From Pseudorasbora parva (taxonomy: Eukaryota; Chordata; Actinopteri; Cypriniformes; Gobionidae): a DNA stretch of 64,000 nt. The DNA lies in assembly GCF_024679245.1 (NCBI RefSeq), contig NC_090176.1, positions 18,841,293 to 18,905,292 of the forward strand, written 5' to 3'. Position 1 is the stretch's first letter. Every line of letters begins with the position of its first letter. Shown piece by piece: positions 1 through 12,509 of this stretch. The notes under the pieces are model-generated. The model saw nothing but the letters and a program-made list of their open reading frames with translations. It did not search any database and had not been told where the DNA came from. The position numbers and the translations under genes are program-made.

Positions 1-1201
1 TGGTAGTTTATCAGGAAGTGACCATTATGTTATCTTCGACTCACTGGATGGAAACAGTGCTTTATTCTCAAATGTTTTATGTGATATTGCAATTTTGTGC
101 ATAAGTTACCTTCAGAACTTTGGATGGAAACATGGCTACTGATGTCTATGAGAATCAAGTGAGATATTAAAATAAATCTCATTTGTGATTTATTTTTCTA
201 ATGGCTATTGTTCTGAAGTTGGTGGAGAGACAATAAATTACTTTGCATTTCCCAATGTTGGTTCTCTGCTTTCTAGTGGGAAATGGAGACTAAGGCCAAA
301 TAAAGCAACTTCATATCACACTCAAGTGACTGTAAATGTCACTGTGTTTGCAGGAAAGAAGATGAAGACAGGCAGATACAATATCAAAGGAGATTCAATG
401 ACAAAAGTTCTAAAGGTGAGCAATACAGGCAGGTAGCAACACACACTTACTATAATGGAGATCAGCCACAGACTGGGAGAAAGGGGAGAACTAAATAGTG
501 AATACAACAAGATGAACAAGACACAGCTAAAGAGAACGAGGGTTATAACTATGGGAAGTGATGACTGGCGGGAAAACGGGACAAAGAATCACGTGACATG
601 AAAACAAACACTGAAGCTGTGTCCCACAGTAAAGGCCAGGCCTTTGAAGTGCACAAATGGGCCTTCGAAGTGCACGAAGGCCGAACCCGAGGGACATGGT
701 TGTCAGGTCCGCACAACAAAACTCCTCCAATTGCTAATCAAAAATAGCAGAATCATGGCCAAAATGCTCCAAAATGCAGGAGGCAGACGTTAAAAATATT
801 GCTAAATTAAAGACAACTTAATCCTGTGGACTATAGACTACAAACAACACAGCAACAAAGCAAAACTTAACCATGCATTGGCCTATAGTAGGTGTGGGAC
901 ATTTGTGAGGGGATTTTAAAAAGAGAATTGGAGGCAGAAAAGTGTTTTTAATTTTTTTAAATGAGTTTTAATTGGATTTTGACATGCTTCAAAGCCTGTG
1001 AAGATGGGAGACTGTATTATAACAGGTAGGCTAAATATGTAGCCTATGGTTAAACATTTAATTGTTAGCTATCAGACTAGTTAATGTTTTATTTTTTTAT
1101 GGTAAATGTAACTGTTACAATATATATTCACATTTATATATTTACGTTCAAGTCTTTACTAAGTACTTATTTTTATTGAACTCTTCATAACTTTTTACGA
1201 C
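1..1201. other. Unassigned AT-rich sequence
   Basis: I see no gene or recognisable mobile element here. Two near-copies of the motif gccttcgaagtgcac lie at about 641-680, close enough together to be a short local duplication. Open frames are short and show no domain. Confidence 0.4.
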
Positions 1202-1372
1202 ATGGCAGCCAGCACTGATTCAGCCCAGCAAACCTGCGGACAGTGGAAATATGCACTCATCCCAAAGGATGTCCCGCTGGATGTCCCATTTCCACCTTAC
1301 CAGGGTCTCTATTATGCAGCCTATCCCATCCAGTCCGGCAGCACCCCCCAGGTGTCCCGCTCAGCTCAATGA
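1202..1372 (+). CDS. Candidate 56-residue small ORF, unrecognised
   Basis: An ATG in a fair Kozak context (G at -3, G at +4) opens a 56-codon frame ending in TGA at 1370-1372. The composition looks protein-like rather than random: it begins MAASTDSAQQ, contains a proline-rich block (PKDVPLDVPFPPY) that includes a PPxY motif, then a tyrosine-rich stretch (LYYAAYP). It lies in a local GC-richer island within AT-rich DNA. No signal peptide or membrane segment is seen, and I do not recognise a family. It could be a terminal exon, a microprotein, a retrocopy remnant or chance. Confidence 0.25.
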   Translation: MAASTDSAQQTCGQWKYALIPKDVPLDVPFPPYQGLYYAAYPIQSGSTPQVSRSAQ

Positions 1373-1723
1373 AAGTGTACATACAAGTGTTTTCTTCTGG
1401 TCTAACTGTTAATTTAAATTATCGGTTTCTGATGTTAAACTTAAGTTATATTGTATAAATAGGTGTAAAAAGGATATTCAAAAATGTATAGACCAATTTA
1501 TTTTAATTTACAAGACAAGGAAATATATGTATAGAAGAATTAGTTTAATGTTCAAATTATAACTTAAATTACAAAAATAAAAAAGAACAGAAAAAATAAA
1601 ACAGAACACTCACCTCTCTTTTTTCCCCCGGCACATTTTAAGTTATATTATGAAAAAGAACAAGAAAGCAAATACTTTAGAAATTACTTGAATTACAAGA
1701 AAAAAAAGAAAGAAAAAAAAGAA
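1373..1723. other. Unassigned AT-rich sequence
   Basis: AT-rich sequence without a gene-like open frame or recognisable repeat. Confidence 0.4.
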
Positions 1724-2789
<1,066 letters not shown>

Positions 2790-2793
2790 TTAA

Positions 2794-3296
2794 AGGGGTA
2801 CTTGAGTGCTGGGAAGAGGCATTTAAACTGGGTCCTTAATGTAGTAGAAATGAGAAATTATTATCTTTCTAGACTGAGAAAATGCAGAAAATGTATTTTT
2901 GTCTCATGGGGATGAAAGACTACAATTCCCAGAATGCTTCGCTGCCCATACAAGGCCATTCCTTAAGCTACCGCTACTAGATTACTGGATCACTTTCCCA
3001 CCACCGTGTTCATCTTCATAAAATCAGTTCAGTTAGAGAACAGACACTACAATTAAAACTGAACGTGTCTGTTCAATATAATGAGTGGGTCACCGCGCGA
3101 GTAGTCTTTAGACTTTGGCCAAAAATTCCTCCGATGACGCGAATTGACGATATTTGCTTCATCAGAAGATTTTTTCCAGAAATAAAATGCATAAATCTCT
3201 TGTCTCAGGGGGATATGAGAGGGGGGGACCACGATCATTCAAATATACTACAGGGTTTCTGATACAAAGCCATATGCTAATCGCTGAAGTAACCCT
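2794..3296. mobile_element. TTAA-flanked non-autonomous DNA transposon
   Basis: The element is bounded by TTAA at 2790-2793 and 3297-3300. The left end reads aggggtacttgagtgct and the right end, in reverse complement, agggttacttcagcgatt, so the terminal inverted repeats are imperfect. A 4-bp TTAA target duplication is typical of the Kolobok and piggyBac superfamilies. No transposase is encoded. The superfamily is inferred only from the duplication. Confidence 0.6.
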
Positions 3297-3300
3297 TTAA

Positions 3301-4295
3301 GGTCACATATATTAAATAATGACACCACATTTTTCTTTTTCTTTTTAAAATTATTTTCCAAAAGTTGTTAGAAGACAAAGCAAACATAACTTCATGCTCA
3401 AGCAAACAGAAGAAACAGTCAGCCTTAGTGTAAGTCACCTGTGCTTAATAGTGTTTTGTTAGCAAAATTGACATTTGTATAATTTGTCAATAAATCCTGC
3501 AGCAAGAAAGCATGTCAATAGATGAAATGTCATATATACATGACACGTCAATACAAGAAATGTCTGATTACATCAGAAGAACTCATAATACGTTGAATTA
3601 AGATACAAAGATAAACTTGGTATAACAGCAAACCTCTATCTATCATGTTAACACCTGACAAACATGTATTTAAGGCAGGGCGTGGCAAATAGCAGTCATA
3701 AAATATAACTTTATAAGTGTGCTACTGTTTGACGTCAAACAAAATGCAATGAGAGACTATGTGAGACCCAGTGATGTGAGATAAACCAGAGTTTTGTCTC
3801 AAGATCCCGTTTGCCCTATATGCCACAGTACACTTGAGAGTCAAACTCAAACCTCTTTACAAAGTTGAAATATGATGACATCAAGTTAGATCAAGAGCAA
3901 CTGATATATTGTCTGTTTCAAAGCCTACTGAGCTGCTTTGCTGTCTCCTGCATACTTAGGTGCATTCAAGGCAGCATCCTAAATGAAATAAAACCTCATA
4001 TGAAACTGATTTGCTCTCAGTGTTCTCATGCAAAATGCAAGAGATTTGAGTTTGAGTTTGCCATTAGCATGTTGCTAAACTAATGTCTCGATACTTTAAT
4101 AAGTGCAGAAAGGGCATAAATAAGTAATTGAATGAATAAATTAATTGACATTTTGCCTGCATCCTCCACCATTTTGGATGGTTTTCTCTTATCTGTCTTC
4201 ACTGTGAATGATACATGTCTTAATTTAAGTTGTTTTAATGTTTAGCTAAAATAAGTTATCAGGTACAGTACCAGTACAGATGCTTAAAGGGATAC
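3301..4295. other. Unassigned sequence
   Basis: No gene or repeat boundary could be recognised. One 72-codon open frame (3865-4083) has no domain and is most likely chance. Confidence 0.4.
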
Positions 4296-4299
4296 TTAA

Positions 4300-4707
4300 A
4301 GGGATAGATTAGCCCATGATTTACTCACCCTCAAGCCATAGGTGTATATGACATTCTTCTTTCAGACGAATACAATCAGAGATATATTTAAAAAAAATGT
4401 CCTGGCTAATCCAAGCAATATTCTGGCAGTGAATGGCAGCCCAAAATTTGAAGTCTATCCATTATAAAAGTTTATCCGCATGCCTCCCAGGGCATAATAA
4501 AGTCCTTCCCCCCCAGAGCCATGGGGATTACTTTTATAATGGATGGTTGCACTTTTTGGACTTCCATTCACTGCCATTATAAAGCTTGGATTAGCCAGGA
4601 CATTTTTTAATATAACTCAGATTTTATATTTCTGAAAAAAAGAAAGTCATATACACCTAGGATGAGTAAATCATGGGCTAATTTAAATTTTTGGGTGAAC
4701 TAACACT
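4300..4707. mobile_element. TTAA-flanked foldback MITE
   Basis: TTAA lies at 4296-4299 and 4708-4711. The two halves are inverted copies: catcctaggtgtatatgac-like sequence, ctggctaatccaagc and ggcagtgaatgg on the left recur reversed on the right (ccattcactgcc, gcttggattagccag, gtcatatacacctagg). The outer right end (tttgggtgaactaacacttt) resembles the ends of the 5.5-kb and 9.2-kb elements. It is non-coding. Confidence 0.7.
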
Positions 4708-4711
4708 TTAA

Positions 4712-5248
4712 TATGCTGCCTGGTCAGTGTCACCAGTTAACCACTGTTAATGTGTTTATCCACAGCATGCTGTTTTGTTTGAACTGATTGCATAAATGAT
4801 CTGATATGATGTACATAATTATATGAAAGCACGGGAAAGAAAACAAATTACCCTGATCTTTGATTCCAGCAAGGTCCTGTTGATTTACTGCTCTCTAGAT
4901 AGGAATGAAGCAAGGTGTGGCAAGAGAAGGCATGGTTTAGATTTACACACATGCAAACATGCACACACTTTAAAGTAAACAGGTTTCAGGGCAAGGTGGG
5001 GCTCTTGGCCCAGGTGTAATGTGTCATGACTTTGCGGTGGTTACATTCCAAAATCATAACAATAACCTGCTCGTCTTTGAGCTGTAATGAATAGAAGATA
5101 TAATCTATTACCACAAGGGAAGAGGAACAGAGAGAAGCAGAGAGTCACAGAAACTAGCAGACAGTGGAGACGGACATCATTTTCCTTTCTTATGAGCTGC
5201 CTCCGAAACAAAGAGCCGTGAGTTAGTTGACTTATGGCGGTGAAAGCT
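4712..5248. other. Unassigned sequence
   Basis: Nothing recognisable between the TTAA element and the Tc1 end fragment. Confidence 0.35.
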
Positions 5249-5400
5249 TACAGTGGGGTCCAAAAGTCTAGGGCCACATTGGACATAGGATTCAAAATCC
5301 AGTTTAAAACTGGAAATGAAGGAAAGCATTTTAGGATTTATTTATAACATACGATTTTTTTTATTTTTATTTTGCTTCCAAAATGAACCATAAAGAATAA
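5249..5400 (+). mobile_element. Tc1-type terminal fragment
   Basis: A TA dinucleotide followed by cagtggggtccaaaagtct matches the well-known terminal inverted repeat style of a fish Tc1 family. About 100-150 bp of element sequence follow before similarity fades. The transposase and the other end are missing. The right boundary is approximate. Confidence 0.5.
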
Positions 5401-5535
5401 GACTATTCACTCGAATTCCCAATAGAACAACATTCTAATCAACCAATGAGATTTGAGCAGCAAGTTTATATCAAATTAGGCTTACAATAATGTGGTAGGT
5501 GCTTGCTTATTTCTCTGATTTTAGGGATATGTTAA

Positions 5536-6131
5536 ACGGTTAGTTCACCCAAAAAGGAAATTTATGTCATTAATGACTCACCCTAATGTTGTTCCACACC
5601 TGAAGACCTCCGTTCATCTTCAGAACACAGTCTAAGATATTTTATATTTAGTCCGAGAGCATATGCAGTCAATGCCCACTGTACTGTCCATGTCCAGAAA
5701 GGGAATAAAAACATCATCAAAGTAGTCCATATGTGACATCAGTTGGTTAGTTAGAATCTCTTGAAGCATCGACAATACATTTTGGTCCAAAAATAACAAA
5801 AACTACAACTTTATTCAGCATAGTCTTTGTTCGCGGATTGAAGACAAAGCTAAATAAAGTCGTAGTTTTTGTTATTTTTGGACCAAAATGTATTTTCGAT
5901 GCTTCAAGAGATTCTAACTAACCAACTGATGCCACATATGGACTACTCTGAGGATGTTTTTATGACCTTTCTGGAAAGGGACAGTATAGTGTACATTCAT
6001 TGGAGGAAGAGAAAACTCTCAGTCTAAATATAAAATATCTTAAACTGTGTTGAATGGAGGTCTTACGGGCGACAAACGACATTAGGGTAAGTAATTATTG
6101 ACAGAATTTTCATTTTTGGCTGAACTAACCC
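5536..6131. mobile_element. TTAA-flanked foldback MITE with long arms
   Basis: TTAA occurs at 5532-5535 and 6132-6135. The left end is acggttagttcacccaaaaa and the right end ggctgaactaaccc. A strong inverted repeat covers most of the element: ttcttgaagcatcgacaata, ttttggtccaaaaataac and aaaactac on the left return reversed on the right around a centre at about 5840. The same family is present at 9219-9653. No coding capacity. Confidence 0.75.
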
Positions 6132-6135
6132 TTAA

Positions 6136-6780
6136 GGTTATGTTTAGGGGTAGTGATAGGGTTAAGAGATAGGAATGTTGTTCCAGGATAAGCTAAAGGC
6201 ATTGATCTAGAACATTTCTAACTTGGCAAAATGACGACGACCATCTCGCACTCAATCAAAGTTGAGAATGCAATGTGGACCAGTGCTTTGTTATGAATGC
6301 TTTAAAAAAAAGCAGAGTTCAAGTTTGTGTAGCTATTTGGGGCCTTAATTATAAATTCAAAAACACATTTTACATATGATATCTTTGTGTCCTTAGGCAG
6401 TCTTCTTCATACAGCCATATGAATTCCATAACTTTATAACAGTCACATACTCCCTCTACACAAAGTCCCGCTACAAACAAACAAATCTCGTGCATCCATT
6501 CACTGAAGACAGAAATCAAGAAAGGTATGACTCTGGCATCCATATTGATGAGATCCTTGCCCCTCAATGTCTATTTTTATGAATATGTTAAATCTTTCTT
6601 CAAGTGTTTGCATATACTAAAAAAAAAAAAAAAAAAAAAACAGGTGTAGATGTTTTTAATTAGCATTCTTTAGCTCCGCCCACACGATACGCCTGTACAA
6701 CGTATCTTTTTTTTTTTTTTTTTTTACAAATATAATAAAACTAAAGACTTTTCAGAGATATGAAGGATACTACTCTATAA
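6136..6780. other. Unassigned sequence with A and T runs
   Basis: Contains an A-run (about 6619-6640) and a T-run (about 6707-6726) about 65 bp apart that could pair. No gene recognised. Confidence 0.4.
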
Positions 6781-7355
6781 GTATGAATGAATGAATGAAT
6801 GAATGAATGAGGCATTTATATAGAGCTTTCATATAAACACCCAAAGCGCTTTACACTCATGCAGGGTCTCTCCTCAACCACCACCAGTGGGCAGCTCCAC
6901 TTGGATGATGCGACGGCAGCCACAGTACAATGGCGCCAGAGTGCTCACCACACACCAGCGATAGGTGGAGAGAGGGTGATAGAGCCAATTCAGTGGATGG
7001 GGATTATTAGGAGGCGATGATTGGTAAGGGCCAATCAAGGGAATTTGGCCAGGACACCGGGGTTACACCCCTATACTCCATGGGATTTTTAATGACCACA
7101 GAGAGTCAGGACCTCGGTTTAACGTTTCATCCGAAGGACGGTGCTCTTTGACTGTATAGTCTCTCCATCACTATACTGGTGGGTTAGGACCCACACAGAC
7201 CACAGGGTGAGCACCCCTGCTGGCCTCCCTAACACCTCTTCCAGCAGCTACCTGGTTTTCCCAGTTGGTCTCCCATCCAGGTACTGACCAGGCTCAGCCC
7301 TGCTTATCTTCAGTGGGAAACCAGTCTTGGGCTGCAGCTATGGCTGCTGGTTAAA
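6781..7355 (-). mobile_element. 5S rRNA-derived SINE (SINE3-like)
   Basis: Read on the minus strand, the head at about 7255-7340 resembles 5S rRNA around its internal promoter: the plus strand shows ggtctcccatccaggtactg, accaggctcagccctgctta and ttc, the familiar reverse complement of the 5S internal control region. The body follows, and the element ends in a tail with aagcgctt-like sequence and an (ATGA)n microsatellite at 6782-6810. The fusion of a 5S head with a LINE-type tail is known in zebrafish SINE3. This is not a functional 5S gene: the 3' half of 5S is missing and the head is mutated. Confidence 0.6.
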
Positions 7356-7462
7356 GTACTCAAGAATGACAATGACAGAAACTGAGTTTGACACCCCCAC
7401 CCCTTTAACTTTCTCTAATATATCAGTGAATATATCTTATACCCTAATCTAAAGTGTGACCA

Positions 7463-7678
7463 CACTGTAAAAAAAAAATTAAAAATAAAAATAGGTCTCC
7501 AATTAAAAAATTTCTAGTGACTGGGCACATCTTTTTTTTTTTCTTTTTTTTTTTTTTTGGTCAAATTGATTTTATGTTAATTATATTGTATCAATTCCAT
7601 TTGTCAACTGAAAAATGTAGATTTGACCAGTCACTAGAAAATTTTAAATTGGAGAGGCCTGGCATTTTTTTTACAGTG
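7463..7678. mobile_element. Foldback MITE with CACTGTAAAAAA ends
   Basis: Terminal inverted repeats start cactgtaaaaaaa on the left and end ttttttttacagtg on the right. Inner arms also match inversely (ggtctccaattaaaa and agtgactgg on the left, ccagtcactag and ttaaattggagaggcc on the right). It is about 216 bp and non-coding. The target duplication is unclear, possibly CA. Confidence 0.65.
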
Positions 7679-7713
7679 CATTTAAGGCACATTGACCTCA
7701 AGGCTATATTATT

Positions 7714-8582
7714 GTGATGCTGTACTGGGTGGTTGCCCTGCTCAGGACCAGAATGTTTGACCATATTAGCCCGATTATGTCAACACTGCACTGCCTTCCA
7801 ATTAAACATCGCATACATTTTCAAATCTTGCTAATTACTTACAAAGCACTTTATGGTTTAGCTCCCCATTACTTGAGCGAGCTCTTAACACGTTATACTC
7901 CATCACGTCTATTGCGATCTCAAAACTCTGGCCAGTTAATAATACCTAGAGTATCTAAATCAACTGCAGGCGGTTGATCCATTTCCTGTTAAGCACCTAA
8001 AATCTGGAACAGTCTTCCTAACATTATTCAGGAAGAAGACACACTCTGTCAGTTTAAATCGAGACTAAAAACACATCTCTTTACTATGGCATACACATAA
8101 AACATTTTAATTTATATTATTTAAATCAGTTAAATTATTCTTAGGCTGCATTAACTAGGTCAGCTGGAGCCGGGAACACTTCCCATAACACCTGATGTAC
8201 TCGTTACATCATAAGAAGAGTGGCATCTACACTAATGTTAGTCTCTTTATCCTGAGGTTTACTGCAGTCAGCCGGATAGGGGCCCTATCCAGATCAGATG
8301 GTGGACCTGCACCCACACATGACCAACGCATCCCTGAAGTGTCTGCAGAGACAGTGTCAATTAGCTTTCAACTGAAATTACCGCATCCTCAATAAACCCA
8401 TCCCTGGCATGACGACGCTGATCTATCGGATATTCTTATCTAATAAGTTGCCTCACCAACATGCCATGATAGCCAGAGGAGAACTGGCACCCTGACAAAG
8501 CCTAGTTTCTCCTAAGGTTTATTCTTTCCATTATGCCACCTGATTTTGAGTTCCTTGGTTCCTTGCCACTGTCGCCTTTGGC
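7714..8582 (+). pseudogene. L2-like LINE ORF2 C-terminus and 3' UTR (left part)
   Basis: The frame at 7714-7977 continues, after an in-frame stop, to about 8100. It encodes the C-terminal end of a non-LTR retrotransposon ORF2: LHCLPIKHRIHFQILLITYKAL, the block LAPHYLSELL, then PKIWNSLPN and FKSRLKTHLF. These blocks are characteristic of the region after the reverse transcriptase in fish L2/CR1-type LINEs. A conserved 3' UTR follows (ttctcctaaggtttattctttcc, gttccttgccactgtcgcctttgg). The copy is 5'-truncated, as is usual for LINEs, and is split at 8582 by the 8583-10761 element. It resumes at 10762. Clade assignment is approximate. Confidence 0.7.
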
Positions 8583-10761
8583 CAACACAGTCTCACCCCT
8601 ACTCGTCAAATGTTAACGAATGGTCAAGGGACCCTGATGTCAGTTTTTGACGCACATGGTACCCCTAAATCGCCATTTTTCGACGTACTGGATAATCCAC
8701 CGATTTCAATGAGAAACCTAGGGTGTCATATACAGACGTGTTAGACATGTGAATGTTATCGTCATGATGAAATTTATTGGGTTATAATTTTTCCATTGTT
8801 GAAATGTGATTCTAAATTTAATCAGCCAGCACAATTGTATTTACATTTATTTACGCTATTCATACACGTTTGAAACAGTAGTCCAACACTATCCCGCCCT
8901 AAACCTACCCATTTGCGTATTATATAATATAAAACACAGACTGTAACAGACAACAGGCACACTTTATTGAAAAAGTCAAACTATTCTGAGGCCAAACTGC
9001 AAACGAAAGCTGCAACAGCAAATATTTGCAATGGCATGCATGTGTTGGTTTGAACCCTTTATCAAACATTTTATTTAGCATTTGTTGTTACTTATTCTTA
9101 CAAATCCCATGGCTCAATCAGTAAGAACATATTCTTAAAGTCTCAATAATTCACAAGATTTAACAAGATTTGGTCAAATTCGTATGACTCTCGTACATAT
9201 AGCTCTGGAACAAATTAAACGGTTAGTTCACCCAAAAAGGAAATCGATGTCATTAATGACTCACCCTAATGTTGTTCCACACCCGTAAGACCTCCGTTCA
9301 TCTTCGGAACACAGTTTAAGATACTTTATATTTAGTCAGAGAGCGTATCCAAGTGAATGCATGCATACTGTCCATGTCCAGAATGGGAATAAAATCAAAG
9401 TAGTCTATATGTGACATCAGTTGGTTAATTAGAATTTCTTGAAGCATCAAAAATACATTTTGGTCCAAAAATAACAAAAACTACGACTTTATTTAGCTTT
9501 GTCTGCTCTTCCGCTTTGTCTTCAAACCTCAAGTAAAGATTCACAGGGTTATGAATCAGCGTATTGATTCATGAACGGAGGTCTTACGGGTGTTGAATGG
9601 CATTAGGGTGAGTCATTAATTACATAAATTTCATTTTTGGGTGAACTAACCCTTTAAGAGACCACTTAATATTGATTTCTCAATGTTAAGTGGTCTCCTA
9701 TTTTTTTCCATGATGTATTTGTATATGAAGAATTCAGATGCAAAAGCCTCAAAAAGCCACTTCGGTCACATGACATCAGGTATTCGATTATTTTTTCATA
9801 ATCAGATTAGTTGCACTGCTGATAACATCCCGTTTGCATGTAAATACTTTACGTTATCACAAAATCAGGTGAATTATCTACATTTTCAAACAAATTAATA
9901 TTATATAACTTGCTATTATATACTTTTAATGATGGGAATGCACACATATCTGTGAACTTATTACTACATAAATGTATTTAACATTTTGATAACATCAGTT
10001 TTCCTCCGGAGCGACTGTACAGCCAAATAAATAATCGATAACAACAAGCAGAAAATACTTTATATCAAACATTAGGACATAATATGTATAACTACTCTCC
10101 AACATATGGCACACGGGATCTGATTCCAAACATCGCGATGTGTTCTGAGTGAGACTTCTTCAGCGCGATTTCATACCGATAGAATTGCCGTCTAATGTTG
10201 ACGCCAAAGGTTTCCCATTGAAAGCAATGGAGTTCCCAGTTTGTCCAAAGCGTGACGCCGAGGGGTCTACCTGTGGCGTCTTCAGTGTGACGCCGAGGCG
10301 CGGATGGAGACGGTGATTTCTTTTGGGTCTTTTCTTCACACAATTCAATCATTTTGGCCTTGGAATAGTTGGACTTTTTCAATAAAGTGTGCCTGTTGTC
10401 TGTTACAGTCTGTTTTTTATATAATATAATTTACAAATGGGTAGGTTTAGGGCGGGGTGGGGTTTGACTGCTGTTTCAAAAGTGTATGAATACTGTAAAT
10501 AAATGTAAATACAATTGTGCTGGCTGATTAAATTGAGAATCACACTCCAACATGTCATAATGGAAAAATTATAACTCAATAAATTTCATCATGACGATAA
10601 CATTCACATGTCCAACACGTCTGTGTTTCTCATTGAAATCAGTGGATTACTCAGAATGTCGAAATATGTCGATTTAATGGGAACCCTGTGTGTCTAAAAC
10701 TGACGCCACGGTCCCTTGACCATTCCTCAGACATTTGACGAGTAGGGGTGAGACTGTGTTG
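8583..10761. mobile_element. Long-TIR foldback DNA element
   Basis: The element starts caacacagtctcacccctac and ends with the inverse, ggtgagactgtgttg. Inverted arms of about 415 bp (8583-about 8997 and about 10354-10761) remain recognisable throughout, with landmarks such as caggcacactttattgaaaa on the left and its reverse complement on the right. The 7-bp host sequence ctttggc occurs on both sides (8576-8582 and 10762-10768). The central 1.3 kb is AT-rich, holds a nested TTAA element, and encodes no recognisable transposase. A 96-codon minus-strand frame (10092-10382) shows no domain. A 7-bp duplication does not fix the superfamily. Confidence 0.75.
9219..9653. mobile_element. TTAA-flanked foldback MITE nested in the long-TIR element
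   Basis: TTAA at 9215-9218 and 9654-9657. It starts acggttagttcacccaaaaa and ends gggtgaactaacccttt. It is the same family as 5536-6131, sharing the ttttggtccaaaaataac segment and the attagggtgagtcattaat end. It lies between the arms of the 8583-10761 element, so it inserted after that element or was carried with it. Confidence 0.75.
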
Positions 10762-10980
10762 CTTTGGCTTGGCTTGCTCTGTTGGGGACACAAAAATTTC
10801 AACTAAATTACTGATCAGCCCACATTGTCACTATATAATAATTCAAATGAGCTGGATAGCATCACCGTTTTCACCAGAGCGTCTGTACAGTTTGATCAAA
10901 AAATGTTTTTTTGAAAAAATCCCAAGAAATGCCATACCCAAACTAAAACAGAAACAGTTCATGAATCCTTTGCACTAAAA
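10762..10980 (+). mobile_element. L2-like LINE 3' UTR (right part)
   Basis: Downstream of the duplicated ctttggc the sequence resumes the LINE 3' UTR interrupted at 8582 (ttggcttgctctgttgggga, then aatgagctggatagcatcac). The 3' boundary is approximate. Confidence 0.55.
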
Positions 10981-11561
10981 GCTTAAGTATATGGTATAAT
11001 TTGAAAGCAGACACTCATAATGAAAAAAATAGCCAAAATAAGCTTTACAGTTTTGTAAAATTATTAGAAATGTATTTGAACGAAACATCTTTATGAAAAT
11101 TAAATTTAAGTTGGCCTTGTTGCATTTTATAAATGCACTACAGTTAAGTCTGACCATGTTATGTTTCAAACCTGAAGATCACATGTCTAAAACTCAAGAT
11201 CATGTCATGTACATTTTGAGAAAACTCTAAAATGCTAACTGATGTGTATTGTCACCATCTGAGCATTCAGTGTATTGCCTCTATTGTTTTGTGGTGCAAA
11301 CTGCCCCATTCCATTCAGTGTCCCCAGCACACATTCACACCTCTCCGGCCTGGTTATTGATATAATGATTATTCTTTTGTCTTTATTGGAATTACTAGCG
11401 ACTCTCTTTTCAAACTGTTCTATTCAAACCACATCGCTGATCAACCTTCTCACTTCGCTGTTTTAAGTGTATCAAATGCCTTTCTTCAAAAAAATAAACA
11501 TTTCAGTAGTGAGGAAATTTCACGAATAGGCTTTTCTATTTTTTATTTCACTTTTGCACAG
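10981..11561. other. Unassigned sequence
   Basis: No supported gene or repeat. Open frames here are short and featureless. Confidence 0.35.
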
Positions 11562-11690
11562 GTGGCAACCTATCACGGTACCACACTTGAATTCACTGAG
11601 CTCCTGTGAGCGACGCATTCTTTCACAAATGTTTGTAGAAGCAATCTGCATGCCTAAGTGATTTTAAACACTGTATAACACAATTTTACT
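11562..11690 (-). mobile_element. Tc1 fragment (same family as 18061-19268)
   Basis: The plus-strand sequence ggcaacctatcacggtacca, gagctcctgtgagcg, tttcacaaatgtttgtagaa and gcaatctgcatgcct is the reverse complement of the 5' region of the Tc1 copy at 18.1-18.4 kb. No transposase remains. At the matching position it lacks the 181-bp foldback found in the 18-kb copy, so it preserves the empty site. Confidence 0.7.
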
Positions 11691-12430
11691 ATTCAGTATA
11701 ATTCTTAAAATATGTATTTGCTCAGTGGCAGGTACATGTTAGCTTAGCACACCATCAAAACCAGAGATTAAATTGATGTTTTTACAACAAACTTACCTTA
11801 TATCACAAGTCAAATGTTTAAAAAACATTCTTGTGATCTGATGTGGCTTCAGATCAAGCAATCAGACAGAAAATATATTATTTTACAGTATTCTGCACAA
11901 TGACAAAAGCTATCGAATGGTATTGCACTACAAAGTCTTAATGCTTTGTTGTTAAAAATTTGCGTTATTTTTCATACATTTTAACTTTATTGTACACTGC
12001 TCAGTCTCTCCTTGTAAAAACGCTCTGATAGTTTTCTGATTCTATGAAGCCAGTCCCTCAAAAATACGCAATGGGCTTAGACTGGTTAGCTTGCTCAGCT
12101 GTGTTGTGATTGGCTAACCGCCTAGCACACTTCAGCCTACTCTTCTCCACAGCAATAAACAATGGCCTTTCCCCCCTTATTTAATATTCTCTGAGGACAG
12201 GTTTATGTAACTTCTGGAGCTGCTGATGTCAGCAATTTTGGAGGAAAAGGCTGTAGTTCCCAACCGGCCATTTGCTGTAGTCCTTAGAAATTGATTTCTT
12301 TAAAAGCAAATATCTCTGTTTGCTTTAAACTTTGAGCGTTGCAACTTTGCAGATGTTGTTAATGCTCATTACATATGCAGCATTACACACTGGCTAAAAT
12401 TAGAAAAGTAAAATTGTGTTTTACCACCCC
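11691..12430. mobile_element. Probable half of a TTAA-type element
   Basis: The right side of this stretch ends ttaccacccc followed by TTAA at 12431-12434, in the style of the other TTAA-bounded repeats. Its content (cttgctcagctgtgttgtgattggctaac) resembles dispersed fish repeats. No matching left terminus was found, so the left boundary is only the limit of otherwise unassigned sequence. Confidence 0.3.
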
Positions 12431-12509
12431 TTAAAGAAAACACCAACATGGCAGATAAATCATATATCACCGCGATCATGTGTTTATTGTCTTCAAAACG
12501 TGCCTATCT

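Noticed and set aside
7250..7345. 5S rRNA gene
   Set aside because: Only part of the 5S sequence is recognisable, it is mutated, and it is fused to an unrelated body with a microsatellite tail.
10092..10382. 96-codon minus-strand frame as transposase of the long-TIR element
   Set aside because: It is short, has no catalytic motif, and partly overlaps the right inverted arm.
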